The notes beneath the pieces were generated by a model. It searched no databases, was not told the DNA's origin, and was given only the letters and a program-made list of their open reading frames with translations. From positions 104,482 to 168,481 of the forward strand of contig NZ_WWFG01000004.1 in NCBI RefSeq assembly GCF_026127265.1: a DNA stretch of 64,000 bases, written 5' to 3'. This stretch comes from Nostoc sp. KVJ3 (GTDB lineage Bacteria > Cyanobacteriota > Cyanobacteriia > Cyanobacteriales > Nostocaceae). A program made the translations under genes and the position numbers. Shown here one piece after another: positions 18,502 through 28,482 of this stretch (its first letter is position 1; the number at the start of each line of letters is the position of its first letter).

Positions 18502-18528
18502 AAACTGTATTATTTAATACAGTTTTTT
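18502..18528. terminator. AT-rich hairpin with T tract
   Basis: A perfect 10-bp stem (AAACTGTATT / AATACAGTTT) with a 4-base loop is followed by a T-rich tract. It may be a bidirectional terminator or a regulator site 300 bases upstream of amt. The low GC content of the stem argues against a strong terminator. Confidence 0.35.
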
Positions 18529-18826
18529 CTCAGAAATAAATAAACAATTAGTCAAATTTATTACTTGATTCCTGTAAAGTCACATTCAGATTTCTCACAA
18601 TATCAGGGTTTTTGATATTAAAAAAATGTGGTTAAAGACTTACAGAAAAACTCCTTTTTTGTTGTTGATGGTGCCGCAACTATCGTAACGTGATAGGCTA
18701 TCAGTTTTGAGACAATCACGCTCAAGTTTATTTGACATAAATACTTCAGATTATTCCTCAACACCTTGAATGACAATTGAGGTTTTAGTTGTTTAAAAAT
18801 ACTTACCTTGATGGAGGTTTTACTTA

Positions 18827-20587
18827 GTGGGTAACAAGAGAAGCAGACTAAAAACTATCTTGTTTAAAGCTTGTAGTTCTTTGGGAAAAAACGGTCGAAA
18901 TTGCCTCAATCTATTTGGCTATTTGGTAACAAGCTTTATTGTCTTTTTCGTGAAGGCGGGATCTACCCAAGTCTTGAAAGGCTTTTTCCTCAAAAAGCAT
19001 CAGCAATTCCCCACAATCAAGAAAATGCCTCAAAATGTTGGGCAAAGTCAGCAAGTTAACAAGTTGGCACGATTGGGACAGCGTTTGCGTGAAAAAGAGT
19101 GGAGGCGCTACGGTTACTTACTACTGCTGGGCAAGGCAATGGCTATCATGATGCTGTTCATGGTATTTGCCTTCATCCCCAATTTGGTGGAAACACCAGC
19201 TCTGGCAGCCGATCCAGTACTCAAAGGCAATGACATCGTTAACCCGATTAATACCCTCTGGACGCTGCTAGCGGCCTTCCTAGTATTCGCAATGCAGGTA
19301 GGTTTTACGATGCTGGAAGCAGGTTTCTGTCGCTCTCGTGAAACCGTCAATGTCTTGATGGAATGCATCGTTGACACCTGTCTTTGCGGTTTATTGTTCT
19401 ATGCCTGGGGCTTTGCCTTCATGTTCAGTCATGGTAACGGCTTGATTGGACTGAATTGGTTCTTCTTGCAAGGTGCGCCCGCGACTTATGAAAGTTCAGG
19501 TGTGGCGTTCCTGGCATTTTGGCTGTTTCAGTTTGCCTTTGCAGACACCTGCTCGACCATTACCTCTGGGGCAATGATTGGGCGGACAGGGTTTATTGGC
19601 GATCTTCTCTACAGCATTGGCGTTTCTGGATTCATCTACCCAATTATCGGACATTGGGCTTGGGGGCCAGACGGTTTTCTGGCAACGATGGGCAGCAAAG
19701 ACACTTTCCTGCCTTTCTTGGGAATTGGCTTCCATGACTTTGCAGGTTCTACAGTTGTTCACACCATTGGGGGATTCATTGCCCTGGCGGGTGCGATCGT
19801 CCTCGGGCCGCGTTTGGGTCGTCGGTTCAAGCGCGACGGTGGCGGGCCGATGTTACCCCATGACCTTGTAATTGCTGCATCCGGCGGTCTGATTCTGTGG
19901 TTCGGCTGGTACGGTTTCAACCCCGGCTCGACACTTTCGGCGATGGACTTTGTGGGGACTGGACGGGTTGCTGCTAATACTACCTTGGCAGCATGTGCGG
20001 GCGGTCTGTCGGCACTGTTTTATGGATATCCGAAAACAAAAAAGTGGGATTTGAGTTTCACAGTCAACGGTTTCTTGGCGGGTTTGGTTGCGATTACTTG
20101 CCCTTGCTATTGGGTGAATCCAACAGGTTCTATCATCATTGGGGCGGTAGCTGGCGTAGTTGTCATTCTAGGCATAGACCTTTTGGAATGGCTTCGGATT
20201 GACGACCCCATCGGTGCAGTTCCTGTACATGGTTTTTGCGGGATTTGGGGAACGTGGTCGCTGGGCTTGTTTGCCACTGGTGAATTCGGCGCGACTGGGC
20301 CCATCTCACCTGATGTTTCTGCACCGTTAAGAGGTCTGTTTTATGGTGGAGGGATACAAGTGTTGAGCGCACAAGTTATCGGCAACCTAATCATTACTGT
20401 GTCTACATTCGCTGTGGCACTGGGGTTGATGTATTTGATAAATTTGACCGGGACACTGCGTGTGTCGAAAGAAGGCGAATTGGAGGGTTTGGATTTACAC
20501 GAGCATGGTATACCAGCCTACCCTGAATATGTTATTAGTTCATCAGCTAATCCTGACAGCTCTCCATTAGGAGAAGTGAATAGATAG
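18827..20587 (+). CDS. amt: Ammonium transporter (Amt/MEP family), 586 aa
   Basis: An 11-helix ammonium channel fold is evident. It has NTLWTLLAAFLVFAMQVGFT with the following GFCRSRETVNVL, the pore histidines in GSTVVHTIGG (about residue 310) and PVHGFCGIWG (about 467), and DDPIGAVPVHG. A signal-peptide-like segment ends at ALAADP near residue 128. GTG 18827 has GGAGG 9 bases upstream, which supports a start that leaves an unusual basic extension of roughly 100 residues, with its own hydrophobic stretch, before that signal region. An internal start is the alternative. It should import ammonium across the plasma membrane. A terminator follows. Confidence 0.93.
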   Translation: MGNKRSRLKTILFKACSSLGKNGRNCLNLFGYLVTSFIVFFVKAGSTQVLKGFFLKKHQQFPTIKKMPQNVGQSQQVNKLARLGQRLREKEWRRYGYLLLLGKAMAIMMLFMVFAFIPNLVETPALAADPVLKGNDIVNPINTLWTLLAAFLVFAMQVGFTMLEAGFCRSRETVNVLMECIVDTCLCGLLFYAWGFAFMFSHGNGLIGLNWFFLQGAPATYESSGVAFLAFWLFQFAFADTCSTITSGAMIGRTGFIGDLLYSIGVSGFIYPIIGHWAWGPDGFLATMGSKDTFLPFLGIGFHDFAGSTVVHTIGGFIALAGAIVLGPRLGRRFKRDGGGPMLPHDLVIAASGGLILWFGWYGFNPGSTLSAMDFVGTGRVAANTTLAACAGGLSALFYGYPKTKKWDLSFTVNGFLAGLVAITCPCYWVNPTGSIIIGAVAGVVVILGIDLLEWLRIDDPIGAVPVHGFCGIWGTWSLGLFATGEFGATGPISPDVSAPLRGLFYGGGIQVLSAQVIGNLIITVSTFAVALGLMYLINLTGTLRVSKEGELEGLDLHEHGIPAYPEYVISSSANPDSSPLGEVNR

Positions 20588-20619
20588 AGAGCTTGCGCCA
20601 AAAATCCATCAGTCTTTAT

Positions 20620-20645
20620 CCCCATCACTTGGTGGGGCTTTTTTA
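20620..20645 (+). terminator. Rho-independent terminator of amt
   Basis: CCCCA (20620-20624) pairs with TGGGG (20633-20637), followed by CTTTTTT. It lies 33 bases after the amt stop codon. Confidence 0.7.
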
Positions 20646-21353
20646 TGGAGAAAAAGTCGGAATTTTGTAGTATGACGACATCTCTTGAAAAGGGGCTAAA
20701 GTAAAGCATCCAATGCCTATGGGGGAACAATCCCTGCCCCGAAGCCGTGAAGTGGAGCGGAACATGGGTATCAAGCCCCGTCATAAAGGACGTTCTTGAT
20801 TGGTCGGAGTACAAGCTCCGTCCAATCCTCCCCCTGCTCCCTGCTCCCCGCTCCCCTGCCTCCGGCGTTGACCACTATCGTATTGAGGTGCGCGGTAGAG
20901 AGTTCGTCGTCAAAAACTTCGTATACGAACTAAAAATTTACCCCAATGGCAGAATTATGGCAAATTTGTGGAAAATCAAAAATTGGCTCCCATTATCGCT
21001 GATTTCTGGCACGCCAATGGCATCTCAATGGCATACCAATGGAATTTTGAAACATTCTTTCTCAACTAATTATCACTATTGAGAATTAGGGTTAAAACTT
21101 CCAAAAGTCCGGCATAACAAAGGTAGAATTACGGCAAACCTACGGTAAATCAAGAGAAAACACGCGGTTTTTCACTTTTTAAAATATCACAGTGATATTA
21201 TGCTCCAGCCAAAAATTAATATCATTTTCTGACGCACAGTACGCCAAAAAGTTTGGAAAGTTTTTTTGAAAAAAAGTGATGATTTAAGTGAATTTCAAAT
21301 CACTTGAATCAAAATAAACTACTAAAAAACTACTTTTATACTACAAAAATGAC
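20646..21353. other. Intergenic region without a gene
   Basis: There is no credible ORF. A C-rich tract of CTCCC-type repeats (20829-20862) and the repeated words ATGGCATCTCAATGGCATACC near 21016 (ATGGCAT twice) are simple low-complexity sequence of a kind common in cyanobacterial spacers. The right part (21220-21350) is AT-rich. Confidence 0.4.
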
Positions 21354-21670
21354 TGTACAGTTGGGATACAGCCGGGATACGGGTAAATTGGGACACATTG
21401 TAAAGTTTTGTAACGTTAAAGAGTCGAAACCATTGATTTAGCCTTGTTTCCTACCGGGGTTTTGATGTCAACTGAAGATGAAAACATCACCATAAATGGC
21501 CATTTATGGGCAAGTTTAAGAGACTGAATCGCGTGAAGAGTTGATTTTAGTGTGCAAAAATTTGAATGTCTTAATACCATTTTTGGGCAAGTTAGTAAAT
21601 CGCAAAATCGGTTTCTGCAACATTTGTTTACAACGTGTCCCAAATTGCAGGTATCCCGGCTGTACCCCCT
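21354..21670. mobile_element. 0.3-kb non-autonomous element with 42-bp imperfect inverted ends
   Basis: The left end (21363-21404) and inverted right end (21627-21668) match at 36 of 42 positions. Each holds GGGATAC- and GGGACAC-type words in the same spacing. The outer left end reads TGTACAGT, resembling the termini of Tn7-like transposons, but the right end does not carry it. No transposase is inside. The right end lies inside the NACHT gene directly after SFSHLTFQ and truncates it. Boundaries are approximate. Confidence 0.6.
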
Positions 21671-23363
21671 GAAAGGTTAAATGGGAAAATGACCACAACT
21701 CATCTGCTCGCTCAATAAGCAAACCATGCTGGGCTTCAATAGCTTTTAACACTCCCAGTGCCTCTGTCAAATTGGCAAGTTTTTGAAATTTAGTTTTATT
21801 AGCTTTAGCTTCAAAAAATTCAGCAATGTATTTTGTAATTTCTTTTTGCTCAAACAACACAAAATTTTCTGGGTTTTCAAATTTACGAGATGCAATTTCA
21901 ATTAACAGTTTTTCTTTATCATCGGAATTTAATGATAGATATCTTTTAGTTCCTATTTCCCAGTCTTTAATATTCTTATCCTTATTCCATTTACTCAGCA
22001 GTAAACTTATCGCTTTATCGTACAGCCAATCAACTTGCGATGGCATTTCTCCATTATGCTGTAAGATTAAACACATCAAACTCAACAGCACTGGAGTGAA
22101 TGTCAGCTCCCTCATTGCTGGGTTTATGTGAACGACATTATCAAATATTTCACATTGCTGTTTTGCTTCTGTATCAGATTTCCCACCTGCCATAAACCAG
22201 TTATGCACAAACTTATTAACTTGTTTTTCATTGAATTCTGCAACTTCCACCGAAGTAAAACAAATAGGAATTGATTCCATAATTTGGGTGCGGCAGGTCA
22301 TAATGAATCGATTATTAGGATAGTCTTCTACGATTTGGCTAAATTGACTCTGCACCATACCCCGTAGTTCACTCGTTGGCACTTCATCAAACCCATCCAT
22401 AAGCACCAAAAGTTTGCCTTGTTTCAAGAGAACTTGCAACGGCAGAGGTTCTAATTGCTGCTCCAATGCTTGAATCTCTTCTTTTTTTAACCGCTCTTTT
22501 CTTAAGCGCTCTTCTAATTCGCTATCTTTTTGTTTTAACTCGCTAATTTGTCTCTTAATATTGTGAATCAAGTTCCAATTTTCTAATCCCAGTTCCTGAT
22601 CAATCGCATACATTAAACCCCATTGGCCATCCTGAATCTGACGAAATTCAATCAAGACGGCGATCAAGTCCTGCTGAAACTTACCCTTGCACCAATTCAC
22701 TGCCAAGTGCTTGAGAAATGTTGTTTTACCTGCTCCCGGTTTACCGAAAATCACCAGTTTTGCGTTTTTATCAGCAACATCAAAACCTAGATTGCGATCT
22801 CCAAGACGTTTAGCCAATGCTAAACGATCATTTTGAATATCGAAAACTGTTAACAGATTTTTAGGTGTCTTGTAAAGTTTATGTTCAGGTCGATCTAGCA
22901 ACCACACATCCACATAAAGCTGATCAACTCCAATCGCATCCCCATTCAGCAATCGCATCCTGCTGTGATGATTGAGAATTTTCTGGCGACAGCGTTCTCG
23001 AACTTGCTGAATCAGAGTATCGAAAGCGTTTTCTTGCTGGTTGACAGTCTCGCCAATTTTAAACACATCTTCTCTATTTAAGCCTTCTCGAACTTGCTGA
23101 ATCAGGGCATCAGTATCATTTATTGGCTGGCTGGTACTCTCTTCAATCTTGGAGCTAACGTCTTCCCAATTCAACCGCAACGCTAAACAAATTTTACGGA
23201 ACTTACTCTCACTAACAGGTTTGTTGTTAAAGAAGTTTGTTACTGTTGTGCGCGATATTCGCGCATGTTTTGCCAGCTTCGACTTATTTCCCTCGAAGTG
23301 CTTGAACAGTGAATTGTTCGCCTGTGTCCAATTTGTGAGAATTAAATTTCGTGATCGCCCCAT
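21516..23363 (-). pseudogene. HTH-NACHT NTPase, C-terminally truncated
   Basis: Residues 20-75 form a lambda-repressor-like HTH (KLAKHARISRTTVTNFFNNK). A linker with two near-repeats (DALIQQVREGLNRE / DTLIQQVRERCRQK) leads to a NACHT domain: Walker A FGKPGAGKTTFLKHLA (about residue 210), Walker B LLVLMDGFDEVP and sensor FIMTCRTQ. Native sequence ends at WSFSHLTFQ; the last 50 or so residues are encoded by the inserted 0.3-kb element. In the family, HLTFQE continues into a C-terminal sensor/effector region, which is lost here. Bacterial NACHT proteins are STAND-type immune NTPases. This one is probably non-functional or altered. Confidence 0.8.
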
Positions 23364-23522
23364 ACATCTCGTCAGTTCACCATTTCAGCATACTCAATAT
23401 TCTATACATGTGAACAAACTTGGATATCAATGAACAATCTTGAACACTTGTTGAACAATGCCTGTACACCTTACAAAGTCAGGCTTTGACAGACTAGAGG
23501 CAAGTTAATCTGATATCCAACT

Positions 23523-23726
23523 ATGAAAAAAAGACTGTTAACTCTTGCTACTGTCATCACCACCACTGCCGCAGGTACTAGCCTCTACCTCGCCACCTTG
23601 CCTAACCCTACTGACACGCAAAAAGAACTTAGCAACACCAGTAACACAATAACAATTACTGGAGCTACTGCAATCTTTGCTTTTCTCAACGATGACGATG
23701 ACGATGAAGATAGTAAAGATGCTTAA
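23523..23726 (+). CDS. Small membrane-type protein with acidic tail, 67 aa
   Basis: It starts MKKRLLTLATVITTTAAG, like a signal or anchor segment. A second mildly hydrophobic stretch (TITGATAIFAFL) is followed by a run of five Asp and an acidic C-terminus. The start is plausible, but no strong RBS is seen. It lies divergently next to the NACHT gene and ahead of the relaxase region. Unknown function. Confidence 0.4.
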   Translation: MKKRLLTLATVITTTAAGTSLYLATLPNPTDTQKELSNTSNTITITGATAIFAFLNDDDDDEDSKDA

Positions 23727-23860
23727 TTGCTTGGGACAACATAACCTTCTAAAAAGGAAGCAATCAAAGCGATAAAAAATAATTGTAGCAGGAGAGTATA
23801 AAAGCACATAGAGCGGTGATAGATAACCTTGCTAAAACCCAAGGTTATCTGAGCTGATTT

Positions 23861-25658
23861 TTAAAGACTCAATTCATCATCCTGCTGGCGTTGCTGTTGC
23901 TGCTGTTGCCTTAACTGCTGCCCATAATCGAGTAGCTGCTGATTCCAATCACTGGCTTTAGATTTTTTGATTTGGGACTGTGGCATTAGTTCTAATACAC
24001 GCTGTGCTGCCGCATCAGAGCTTTTATCGTTACCAAACGCCACCAGTATATTAGGAACTTTCTGCAATCGCTCAAGCGGTAAGCTCTTGATGTCATCAAT
24101 AGCCATATAGACTGTTCGTTCGGGTGGGACATCGCCCCTGATAAGATACTCAAGCATGGCTCTTGAGATAGCATCGATGGGAGACTTGCATAAAATCGCT
24201 CTTGAGGTTTTATCGGTAGCCTTGCCCCCCAAGTGGAAGTAAAACCAGCTATCACGGAGTTTGGTTCCTTTCTCGTATCCCTTAAAAGTGTTGTTCTCTC
24301 CCCTAGTTCCTCGTAAGAATGCACCGTTACGTTGACCATCAAGATTCCGCATGACAAAAACAGCGTTTTGTTTGTCATCAGCGTAAACTAGCCCCTGGTT
24401 ATGAAGCATTTGTACACAATCAGAGCGGATGCCCCGAAATTGATTGAGGTAACGTTCAACGGCAGGCCAGTTGTTTCTGTCTTCAACGGGTGGGGTGAAT
24501 TGGGGACGGGGTTCAGTCTGGATAATGTCAGCCGCCCTGTTCTTAACGTGAGCGATCGCTGCACGTTCTACGCCAGCTGACCCGAATCGCTCATCTAACC
24601 AGACAACCGCCTGCCGAAAATTGCAGTTGTTAACGTGCATCACCAAATCAATCGCACCGCCAGAGCCTTTGGAGTGTTCGGGAGCAAAGTCATAGAATTT
24701 TTCCGCATCTATATTAATGATGTGTCCGTGACCCCGCCACCGCTCACGCTCGTAATTTAGCCCCAACTCCCAAGCGACATCCTCTAAAGCCAAGTCGCGC
24801 AGTTGTTGAGTTTTCAATTCCAGCGATCGCACTTCTTTTTCTAAACGTTGTCGTTCCTTCTCGCTGGCCCTAGCCCGTTGCTCTGCCCTCTCCAATCGCT
24901 CTATCAGGAACTTGCGGTCAGCCAGTTGGTGGTTAATCGCTTGGAACTGGTCATCAGACTGAATCCTGTCTACATAACTACTAGCTGATTCAAAAGGTTC
25001 GGGTTCAAGTTTTTTATTCGACCAGACGGCAGTGAATGGTTCACTGTTAACCGCTTGGTAATATTCTTTGACCTTTGTATGGGTTGCCTTACTGCCCTTA
25101 ACCCCCCGTTCAATGCCCAAAGGAGCCAGTGCAGCAGCATAACTGTCTTGGAGTTTGGATAACTTGATTCTTCCCTGTCCACCTCTGCCGCCAAACATCG
25201 CGTCATGACTGACTCTCCCGGTTTTTTCATTCACTGGCACGATGTAGGCGTGAATGTGTGGGGTACTTTCATCCAGGTGAAGTTCTGCCCTGACGCACTT
25301 TGACCCATAGTTTTGAGCCAGCCAGTCATGAGATGCGATCGCCCACTGCTGCATCAGTGAATCAGACCACTGCCCCGAAAGGGATGGATCTTTTGGGCGG
25401 AAATATTCAGGCGATGCCGAGAGAAACATTTCGGTGCATAACACTGCATCATGCCGAGGGCGATGCTTGAGCGTGGAGATTTTTTCTTTAACTATCTCCT
25501 CCAAGGCGCGTGAGTCTTCTCCCCCAATCAACCGGACATTCTATGAGCGTTGGATCTGCATTGGGTGTTTCTCTATTCCTGGTAACATGGTCATCACTTC
25601 CGGCAACGTTGCCGAATGTTTTTAGTTTCTCAATCCTGAGAATTGTTAGTGGCGACAT
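23861..25658 (-). pseudogene. MobV-type relaxase with C-terminal TOPRIM-like region, N-terminal frameshift
   Basis: The main ORF (23861-25531, 556 aa) has the MobV/Pre catalytic motif ELHLDESTPHIHAYIVPV. A coiled-coil segment (about residues 210-245) follows, then a CHC2/TOPRIM-like region (INIDAEKFYDF ... LCKSPIDAISRAM ... YMAIDDI) and a Gln-rich tail. The true N-terminus lies in another frame from ATG 25658: MSPLTILRIEKLKTFGNVAG, then HVTRNRETPNADP, as in the family. The two parts are separated by a one-base shift near 25543. The total 23861-25658 is one base over a multiple of three. Relaxases nick oriT during mobilization. If the shift is real the N-terminal part is lost; if it is a sequencing error the gene is complete at about 598 aa. 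Confidence 0.8.
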
Positions 25659-25887
25659 AAAAAATTTATGCTACAAATGCAGTACTTTTGTAGTACGAAA
25701 AAACCCCGCAGGGCGAACGACGGTTTCATGTCATGAGCGCAGCGAGAGATGGCGCAGCCACCCGCAGGGCATGAAACCATAGTGAGTATGGTATCACTTA
25801 TACAAAACCCTGAAATCCACTTTTGGGGGAGAAATCGCCCTTACTGCCTGGTGCGAAAATACGCCCAAAAGCACCTTTAGGGGGTAT

Positions 25888-25947
25888 AACGACAGTCGTT
25901 TGACAGTCATCGGGTTTTTGGACAATGACTGTCAAACGACTGTCGTT
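25888..25947. repeat. Perfect 23-bp inverted repeat, 14-bp spacer (oriT/operator candidate)
   Basis: Left arm 25888-25910 begins AACGACAGTCGTTTGACAGT; the right arm 25925-25947 is its exact inverse. Each arm itself contains the palindrome AACGACAGTCGTT. A further partial copy (TTTGACAGTCAT) lies near 25989-26000. It sits between the divergent relaxase and the 88-aa gene, the expected place for oriT or for a shared operator. Confidence 0.8.
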
Positions 25948-26068
25948 TGGTACACTAAAGGGGTACTTAGGGGTAGTTTACGGCATATTTTGACAGTCAT
26001 GGAAAATTGGTATTAATCAACACGATGGCTTACTCATAATCCCCTCTAATTCGGTAGGAATACAGGAC

Positions 26069-26335
26069 ATGGAGCAACCTGATTTAGAAGTGCTTTCGAT
26101 TAAGCGCAGTCACGACAGTAGCGATGGCCAGTTGCTGCAATTTTTACGAGAGCGAGAGCGTAAAATGTCGGGCAGAGGTTTGACTAAAATTGTTTTGAGT
26201 ACTTTGAGAATGTGCTGGGGGCCATTTGTCATGAAGCGTCAGGGTGCTGACAGCGACACTCTAAAGACTGCTGTGATTTACTCTATCTCACAGTTGGAAT
26301 TACAGATTCACTTGCTCAAGCAATTACTCGATTGA
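26069..26335 (+). CDS. Possible mobilization accessory protein, 88 aa
   Basis: The protein is soluble and helical: RSHDSSDGQLLQFLRERERK, then KIVLSTLRMCWGPF and AVIYSISQLELQIHLLKQLL. AGGAC upstream serves as an RBS. It is divergent from the MobV relaxase, with the 23-bp palindrome between them, so it may bind that site as a relaxosome component or repressor. The family is not recognised. Confidence 0.55.
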   Translation: MEQPDLEVLSIKRSHDSSDGQLLQFLRERERKMSGRGLTKIVLSTLRMCWGPFVMKRQGADSDTLKTAVIYSISQLELQIHLLKQLLD

Positions 26336-26376
26336 GCGATTCTTTGAAGCACGTTTGCAACAAATCTGTATTATGA

Positions 26377-27041
26377 ATTCTCAATAATTTTAAAGTTATT
26401 GAGAATAAGCCAGTTTGATAAAAATGGCTAAAAGCTAGTTGGTGTATGTATTAGACACCAATTTTTTGGTCAAAGCCATGTTCTAAATAGCAGACATTTT
26501 GTACTGAATAGTCAAAGTTTCCTGACAGCTATAACAGTTAAAGGCGTGTATAAGCTGTGCAGAATAGCAGACATTTTGTATATAAATAGGGGTTTTAGGT
26601 GCAAAATGTCTGCTATTTGTAACTGTGATTAATCAGACAATTTCACTACTTAAAACAAGTTTCATCTCTATTGACAAGCGTGGAGATTGTAAAAGGAACA
26701 ATTTCTATTCAGGTATGAAGAAAAAAAATCGGATGTTAAGTGGGCTGGCTTAAGTTAATGAAAGAATTATTGAAGTACAAGTGCAACACCAGTGTATTAT
26801 ACGTTCTCAATAATTTTGAAGTTATTGAGAATTCAACAGGCGATCAAAATTTGCTGTAAGTCATAGTCAGTAAGCATTACGCCAGAATTTCTCTCTACAT
26901 TTCTTATGCTCAACTGGTAGCAGTAGGGCTACTGTATAGCTACCAGTTGGGGAATCATCAAATTTTCAACAACTCGCTTTTTTACTACTCAACTGGTAGC
27001 TGTGTGTCACCAGTTGAGCTACCCAACAGCTACCACTTGGG
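26377..27041. repeat. Three interleaved repeat families, possible replication or partition site
   Basis: Family A consists of hairpins with stem TTCTCAATAA/TTATTGAGAA and an 8-base loop at 26377-26406 and 26804-26831. Family B is AATAGCAGACATTTTGTA at 26486-26503 and 26563-26580, with an inverted copy at 26602-26617. Family C is CAACTGGTAGC at 26911-26921 and 26990-27000, inverted at 26939-26949, with partial copies at 27009-27041. There is no gene in this 0.7-kb stretch. Such dense direct and inverted repeats are typical of plasmid origins or centromeres, but no Rep partner can be assigned. Confidence 0.65.
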
Positions 27042-27156
27042 CAAAGTATTTAAAACTACTATTTCAATACTGGTAAACTACATAAAGCCTATGTAATAAG
27101 TGATGTTTAGATTGTCTTGTCACAGCCAGCGTTGACTGCACCAGTTGTAACTGTCA

Positions 27157-27288
27157 ATGCCCCAAAAGAGTAATGCTTTAGAGTCGCCTGAGCTTCCAGG
27201 GGAAGCGGCTGATTCAATCAGACCCGCTTCAATAGTTCAAGGTCAGGCTTCGTCGCAAGAATTGTCTGCGATTTTTGGCGCAGATTGA
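27157..27288 (+). CDS. Possible short protein, 43 aa
   Basis: MPQKSNALESPELPGEAADS followed by a short polar end. It has a reasonable composition and an ATG start, but no RBS and no known family. It could be an N-terminal remnant of a longer gene. Low confidence. Confidence 0.25.
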   Translation: MPQKSNALESPELPGEAADSIRPASIVQGQASSQELSAIFGAD

Positions 27289-27872
27289 ACGAAGAATATT
27301 TGAACAATAGCCGCAGTTTCAGAGGGGTGAACTCTGAGGCGGCTTTTGTCGTGCTTATGTAGTTTATTGGTATTAAATTTTGAGGGCTATTTTTTTCTTT
27401 TTCGGTTTTGACCCTCAAAAACTTTCCGCCAAATATGGCGTACTGTGCGTCAAAAAAAGATGGATTACAAAGTTTATGCGTTCTAAAGCGTGTTTAAAAC
27501 TCGTTGGCAAATATGGGGATAAATCGGGTGACTTTTGGGAATTATTGGGAATTATTGAGCTAATGAGAATTTGGTGACTGGAAGATGTTGAAGAGGTAAA
27601 AAAATCAGGGATGAATTTGAATTTGCGTTCTGTAGAATTGGGATATATTGAGTTTAATTGGTAAGAATTGGTAAGAATTGGTGAAAATCGAGAATTTGGG
27701 CGATTTTCGCTGTCATGCACAAAACAGCAAAATCAAAGCACAATTGTAATCTTTAACAAGATTTATTTACAAAGGCTGAAGGCATTACGGTATAGGCGTT
27801 TTCGCCTTTTCGGAATAATTCTTAATAAGGGGTCAAAAACGGGGTAAATTTTTGTAGATTTAATGTTGAGTC
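27289..27872. other. Intergenic region without a convincing gene
   Basis: Near 27536-27560 the word GGAATTATTG is directly repeated, and GGTAAGAATT repeats twice near 27660-27680. ORFs here are AT-rich and low in complexity on both strands and are not credible. Confidence 0.35.
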
Positions 27873-28055
27873 TTGATTCTGTTTCAAGCCGAATGCTCAA
27901 CGTTCACTTTGAAAGTGATCAACTACGATAGCCAAGCGATCGCGCATCTTGTGGTCAACCTAATCCAAGATAAAATCAGGAGCGGGAAAAATGAAATTGA
28001 TGATGAGCCAGGGGTAAGGTATGGAAGTCAAAAGCGAAGTGACAATAAAATTTAG
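27873..28055 (+). CDS. Possible 60-aa protein overlapping the next gene
   Basis: Only a TTG start is available. The part VINYDSQAIAHLVVNLIQDK followed by a charged tail has protein-like composition. It overlaps the start of the 28021 gene by 35 bases, which would fit translational coupling. Weak support. Confidence 0.3.
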   Translation: MILFQAECSTFTLKVINYDSQAIAHLVVNLIQDKIRSGKNEIDDEPGVRYGSQKRSDNKI

Positions 28056-28338
28056 CGGCTCACTACCAACAGCTACACCTCTTGAGAATAAGAAAGTTGC
28101 AATCGAGTTAACTGATCAGAATGGCATAGTCTTCACTGCTCAAGTTAATGCCAAAAGTTGGCGCAAGGCTGAAACTAGCGCCTCGGAATTTGCAGACTGG
28201 GCTGGGGCTGTATCGGGCAAGCTTGGCGTGCGAACAGAAAACGGGTTTGAGATCATTGACGCTGGGGTTCAAATCTTTGAAAAGAAAGCGAAAGAGCCTA
28301 AACCAGATGTAGCGGCGGCTGAAGCTGGCGCAAGTTAA
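28021..28338 (+). CDS. Hypothetical protein, 105 aa
   Basis: A strand-rich N-terminal domain (EVTIKFSGSLP ... KKVAIELTDQNGIVFTAQV) is followed by a helix around KAETSASEFADWAGAV and an Ala-rich tail. GGGGTAAGG lies directly before the ATG. I do not recognise the family. It lies at the edge of the mobilization/repeat region and may be plasmid-related. Confidence 0.6.
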   Translation: MEVKSEVTIKFSGSLPTATPLENKKVAIELTDQNGIVFTAQVNAKSWRKAETSASEFADWAGAVSGKLGVRTENGFEIIDAGVQIFEKKAKEPKPDVAAAEAGAS

Positions 28339-28482
28339 TAGATGTGTCTCTTGCGTTCATGAGCAAATTTCTACCTCTGCAATGAGACATTTGCTCTTGT
28401 GGAAGCAATCTTAATTGCCGATTACACATGGAGCCGAGATGGCCGGCATAGAGCCGATATCACCCTACTGGCTCTGACAAAA

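Larger units (their letters stand above)
17258..18826. other. 1.57-kb region with integrase relic and hairpins, mostly non-coding
   Basis: It contains a tyrosine-recombinase fragment (17684-17788), a possible 40-aa ORF (17822-17944, minus), a hairpin AACCGCC...GGCGGTT at 17546-17574 without a T run, and an AT-rich hairpin at 18502-18528. No NtcA box of the form GTA-N8-TAC was found by eye upstream of the ammonium transporter. The rest shows no gene. Confidence 0.5.

Noticed and set aside
19496..19871. Several ORFs on both strands within amt
   Set aside because: They are shadow frames of the clearly coding Amt sequence.
20829..20862. C-rich tract with CTCCC repeats considered as a CRISPR or regulatory array
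   Set aside because: Units are 7-8 bases without spacers; common low-complexity spacer sequence in cyanobacteria.
21354..21670. CRISPR-associated transposon end
   Set aside because: Only the first eight bases of the left end resemble such termini; the right end differs and no tns or cas gene is nearby, so only a general Tn7-like resemblance is reported.
26377..27041. CRISPR array in the repeat-rich spacer
   Set aside because: The repeats are of three kinds, irregularly spaced and in both orientations; no cas genes are present.
27415..27720. 101-aa minus-strand ORF
   Set aside because: Low-complexity Ser/Asn/Pro-rich translation of AT-rich repeats; no start signal.
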